Source: an uncultured bacterium (GTDB lineage Bacteria; Verrucomicrobiota; Kiritimatiellia; CAIKKV01; CAIJXV01). Taken from it: a DNA stretch of 64,000 nt. A program made the position numbers and the translations under genes. The notes beneath the pieces were generated by a model, which was not told the origin of the DNA, did not search any database, and saw nothing but the letters and a program-made list of their open reading frames with translations. Numbering within the stretch: position 1 is the stretch's first letter; each line of letters starts with the position of its first letter. The stretch lies in NCBI GenBank assembly GCA_903824675.1, contig CAIJXV010000083.1, forward strand, positions 1-64,000, written 5' to 3'. Positions 63,132 to 64,000 of this stretch are shown here, piece by piece.

Positions 63132-63781
63132 CGCAGGGCGGCATCGGCGTATTCGGCAAAAAAGATTTCCAATAAAGCCATCCGTTGGGATTTGGCGGGT
63201 TCGCGCTGCAACAGGGCGGCGAGGAACGGGCGCCACCCCGCGTCCGGGGGTTCACCGATCTCCCCTTCCTGGGTTTCACCGGAGACATCCCACTGCTTGA
63301 TGAAATGTGGCCAGTGGTCCTGAAAGTCCTCCAGTTCCCGTTGGTGCCGTTCATGAAAGGCATAATCCTCGGCGACAAAGGCACGATGGGTTTCAGGGTC
63401 GAGATCGGTTGGATCGCCCAAGACTTCATCGTCGGGATGGATCGGCAGAAGTTCAACCGGCTCGCCATTTAGATCGAAATTGTCGGGGTAGCGATAGAAG
63501 GGGCGGCTTTCACATTCAGCTGCGTCGTGTCCGGCATGCCCGCCGAGGAGCTTGAAAGCGGTTTCCGGAGCCAGTCGCCGGAGGGGATCGAGTACGGCTC
63601 GGATATTGTTATCTTCCACCCGGGGCGCCCCGACCAGATAATCGGCAAGCCAGGAGATATAATCAGCAAAATCGAGATGTGCCGGTTTGCCATTGGGCAA
63701 GGTGGGAAACCCGTTGAGCTGGTAATCTTTGGCCGTGTCCAGTGGCAACCAATCCGGGATGGGGTCATTTGCTTGTGTCAT
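63128..63781 (-). CDS. Acidic hypothetical protein
   Basis: A 217-residue cytoplasmic protein without membrane segments or signal peptide, rich in Asp, Glu, Pro and aromatic residues. No known motif was seen; the C-terminal part (WRPFLAALLQREPAKSQRMALLEIFFAEY) looks like a helical pair. The stop overlaps the kinase stop by 4 bases (convergent), which limits the 3' spacer. The ATG at 63781 follows a GGAG-like site (reverse-strand CAGGAG). Probably a real gene because the frame is long and coherent, though function is unknown. Confidence 0.65.
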   Translation of the reverse strand: MTQANDPIPDWLPLDTAKDYQLNGFPTLPNGKPAHLDFADYISWLADYLVGAPRVEDNNIRAVLDPLRRLAPETAFKLLGGHAGHDAAECESRPFYRYPDNFDLNGEPVELLPIHPDDEVLGDPTDLDPETHRAFVAEDYAFHERHQRELEDFQDHWPHFIKQWDVSGETQEGEIGEPPDAGWRPFLAALLQREPAKSQRMALLEIFFAEYADAALR

Positions 63782-63909
63782 TCTCGGTCTCCTGAGGGGG
63801 GGGGCATCATACGGGGTTTACAGGAAAATTCCAAGTGCGGATCCGGTACCGTTTCCGATCGATCAATTTCGATGTTGCCGCAACCCGAAAATAATGCGAT
63901 AGACCGGAT

Positions 63910-64000
63910 ATGGCAACAGTCGGCAATATCTTAACTGGGTTGCGGCGCTCGCTGGGGACGGTTTATGGAGTGCTGGGGTTGACTTTTCTTCTCGAGGGCG
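63910..64000 (+). CDS. Start of a gene cut by the window edge
   Basis: From ATG 63910 the frame runs open to the right edge (30 codons): MATVGNILTGLRRSLGTVYG and then VLGLTFLLEG, which reads like the start of a membrane protein or an amphipathic N-terminus. The ribosome site is weak and no family is assignable. Only a partial sequence can be seen. Confidence 0.4.
   Translation, partial: MATVGNILTGLRRSLGTVYGVLGLTFLLEG

Overview
The window looks like a moderately GC-rich chromosome fragment from the PVC superphylum, most likely Kiritimatiellota, Lentisphaerota or Verrucomicrobiota. This is inferred from gene content: two sialate O-acetylesterase-type proteins, a sulfatase, three uroporphyrinogen-decarboxylase-superfamily proteins, several sugar isomerases, oxidoreductases and transporters, and a secreted repeat protein (33263-34888) ending in the 'ESSTNL...FFRLR' tail common in Verrucomicrobia-type exported proteins. 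No rRNA, tRNA or CRISPR array was seen.

Layout. 0.4-6.1 kb: esterase, URO-D-family protein, azoreductase, exported cyclophilin and a methyltransferase. 6.2-16.6 kb: a co-directional block that starts with an ECF sigma factor and a membrane-anchored putative anti-sigma factor. It continues with exported proteins (two CsgG-like, one of them fused to TPR-like repeats, a lipoprotein, a beta-helix protein and several unknowns) and ends in a decayed exported gene with three in-frame TAG codons. Two candidate ECF promoters lie in it, one before the sigma gene and one before the largest CsgG/TPR gene. 16.8-22.4 kb: a double nucleotidyltransferase protein, DUF167, ThiC, MazG, a DUF4062/HATPase fusion and a MetV-like Cys-rich protein. 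22.4-48.5 kb: carbohydrate metabolism and signalling, with a sulfatase, epimerases, URO-D proteins, an esterase, a KDG-type kinase, a large hybrid histidine kinase, a tandem DegT aminotransferase pair, xylose-isomerase-like proteins, an AEC transporter, dehydrogenases and an orphan PilT-like ATPase. An integrase scrap and an AT-rich gene near 37.8-39 kb mark an insertion scar. 48.5-53.6 kb: dnaK-groES-groEL, then rpoZ and smpB. dnaK is preceded by a near-consensus sigma-54 promoter and an upstream inverted repeat. 54-61.3 kb, mostly minus strand: a GT39 glycosyltransferase, a decayed deacetylase/GT39 pair joined by deletion, a nucleoside-sugar-type epimerase-like protein, a Cache-like exported protein, a methyltransferase, an isoprenyl-synthase-like protein and an amber-interrupted EamA transporter. 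61.4-64 kb: an OmpR/EnvZ-type two-component pair, an acidic hypothetical protein and the start of one more gene.

Taken together, the window suggests an anaerobe-like polysaccharide degrader that removes sulfate and acyl groups (and, speculatively, methyl groups), channels sugars through isomerases and kinases, and regulates through alternative sigma factors. The least familiar parts are the ECF-headed envelope block, the sigma-54 arrangement at the chaperone operon and the DUF4062/HATPase fusion.
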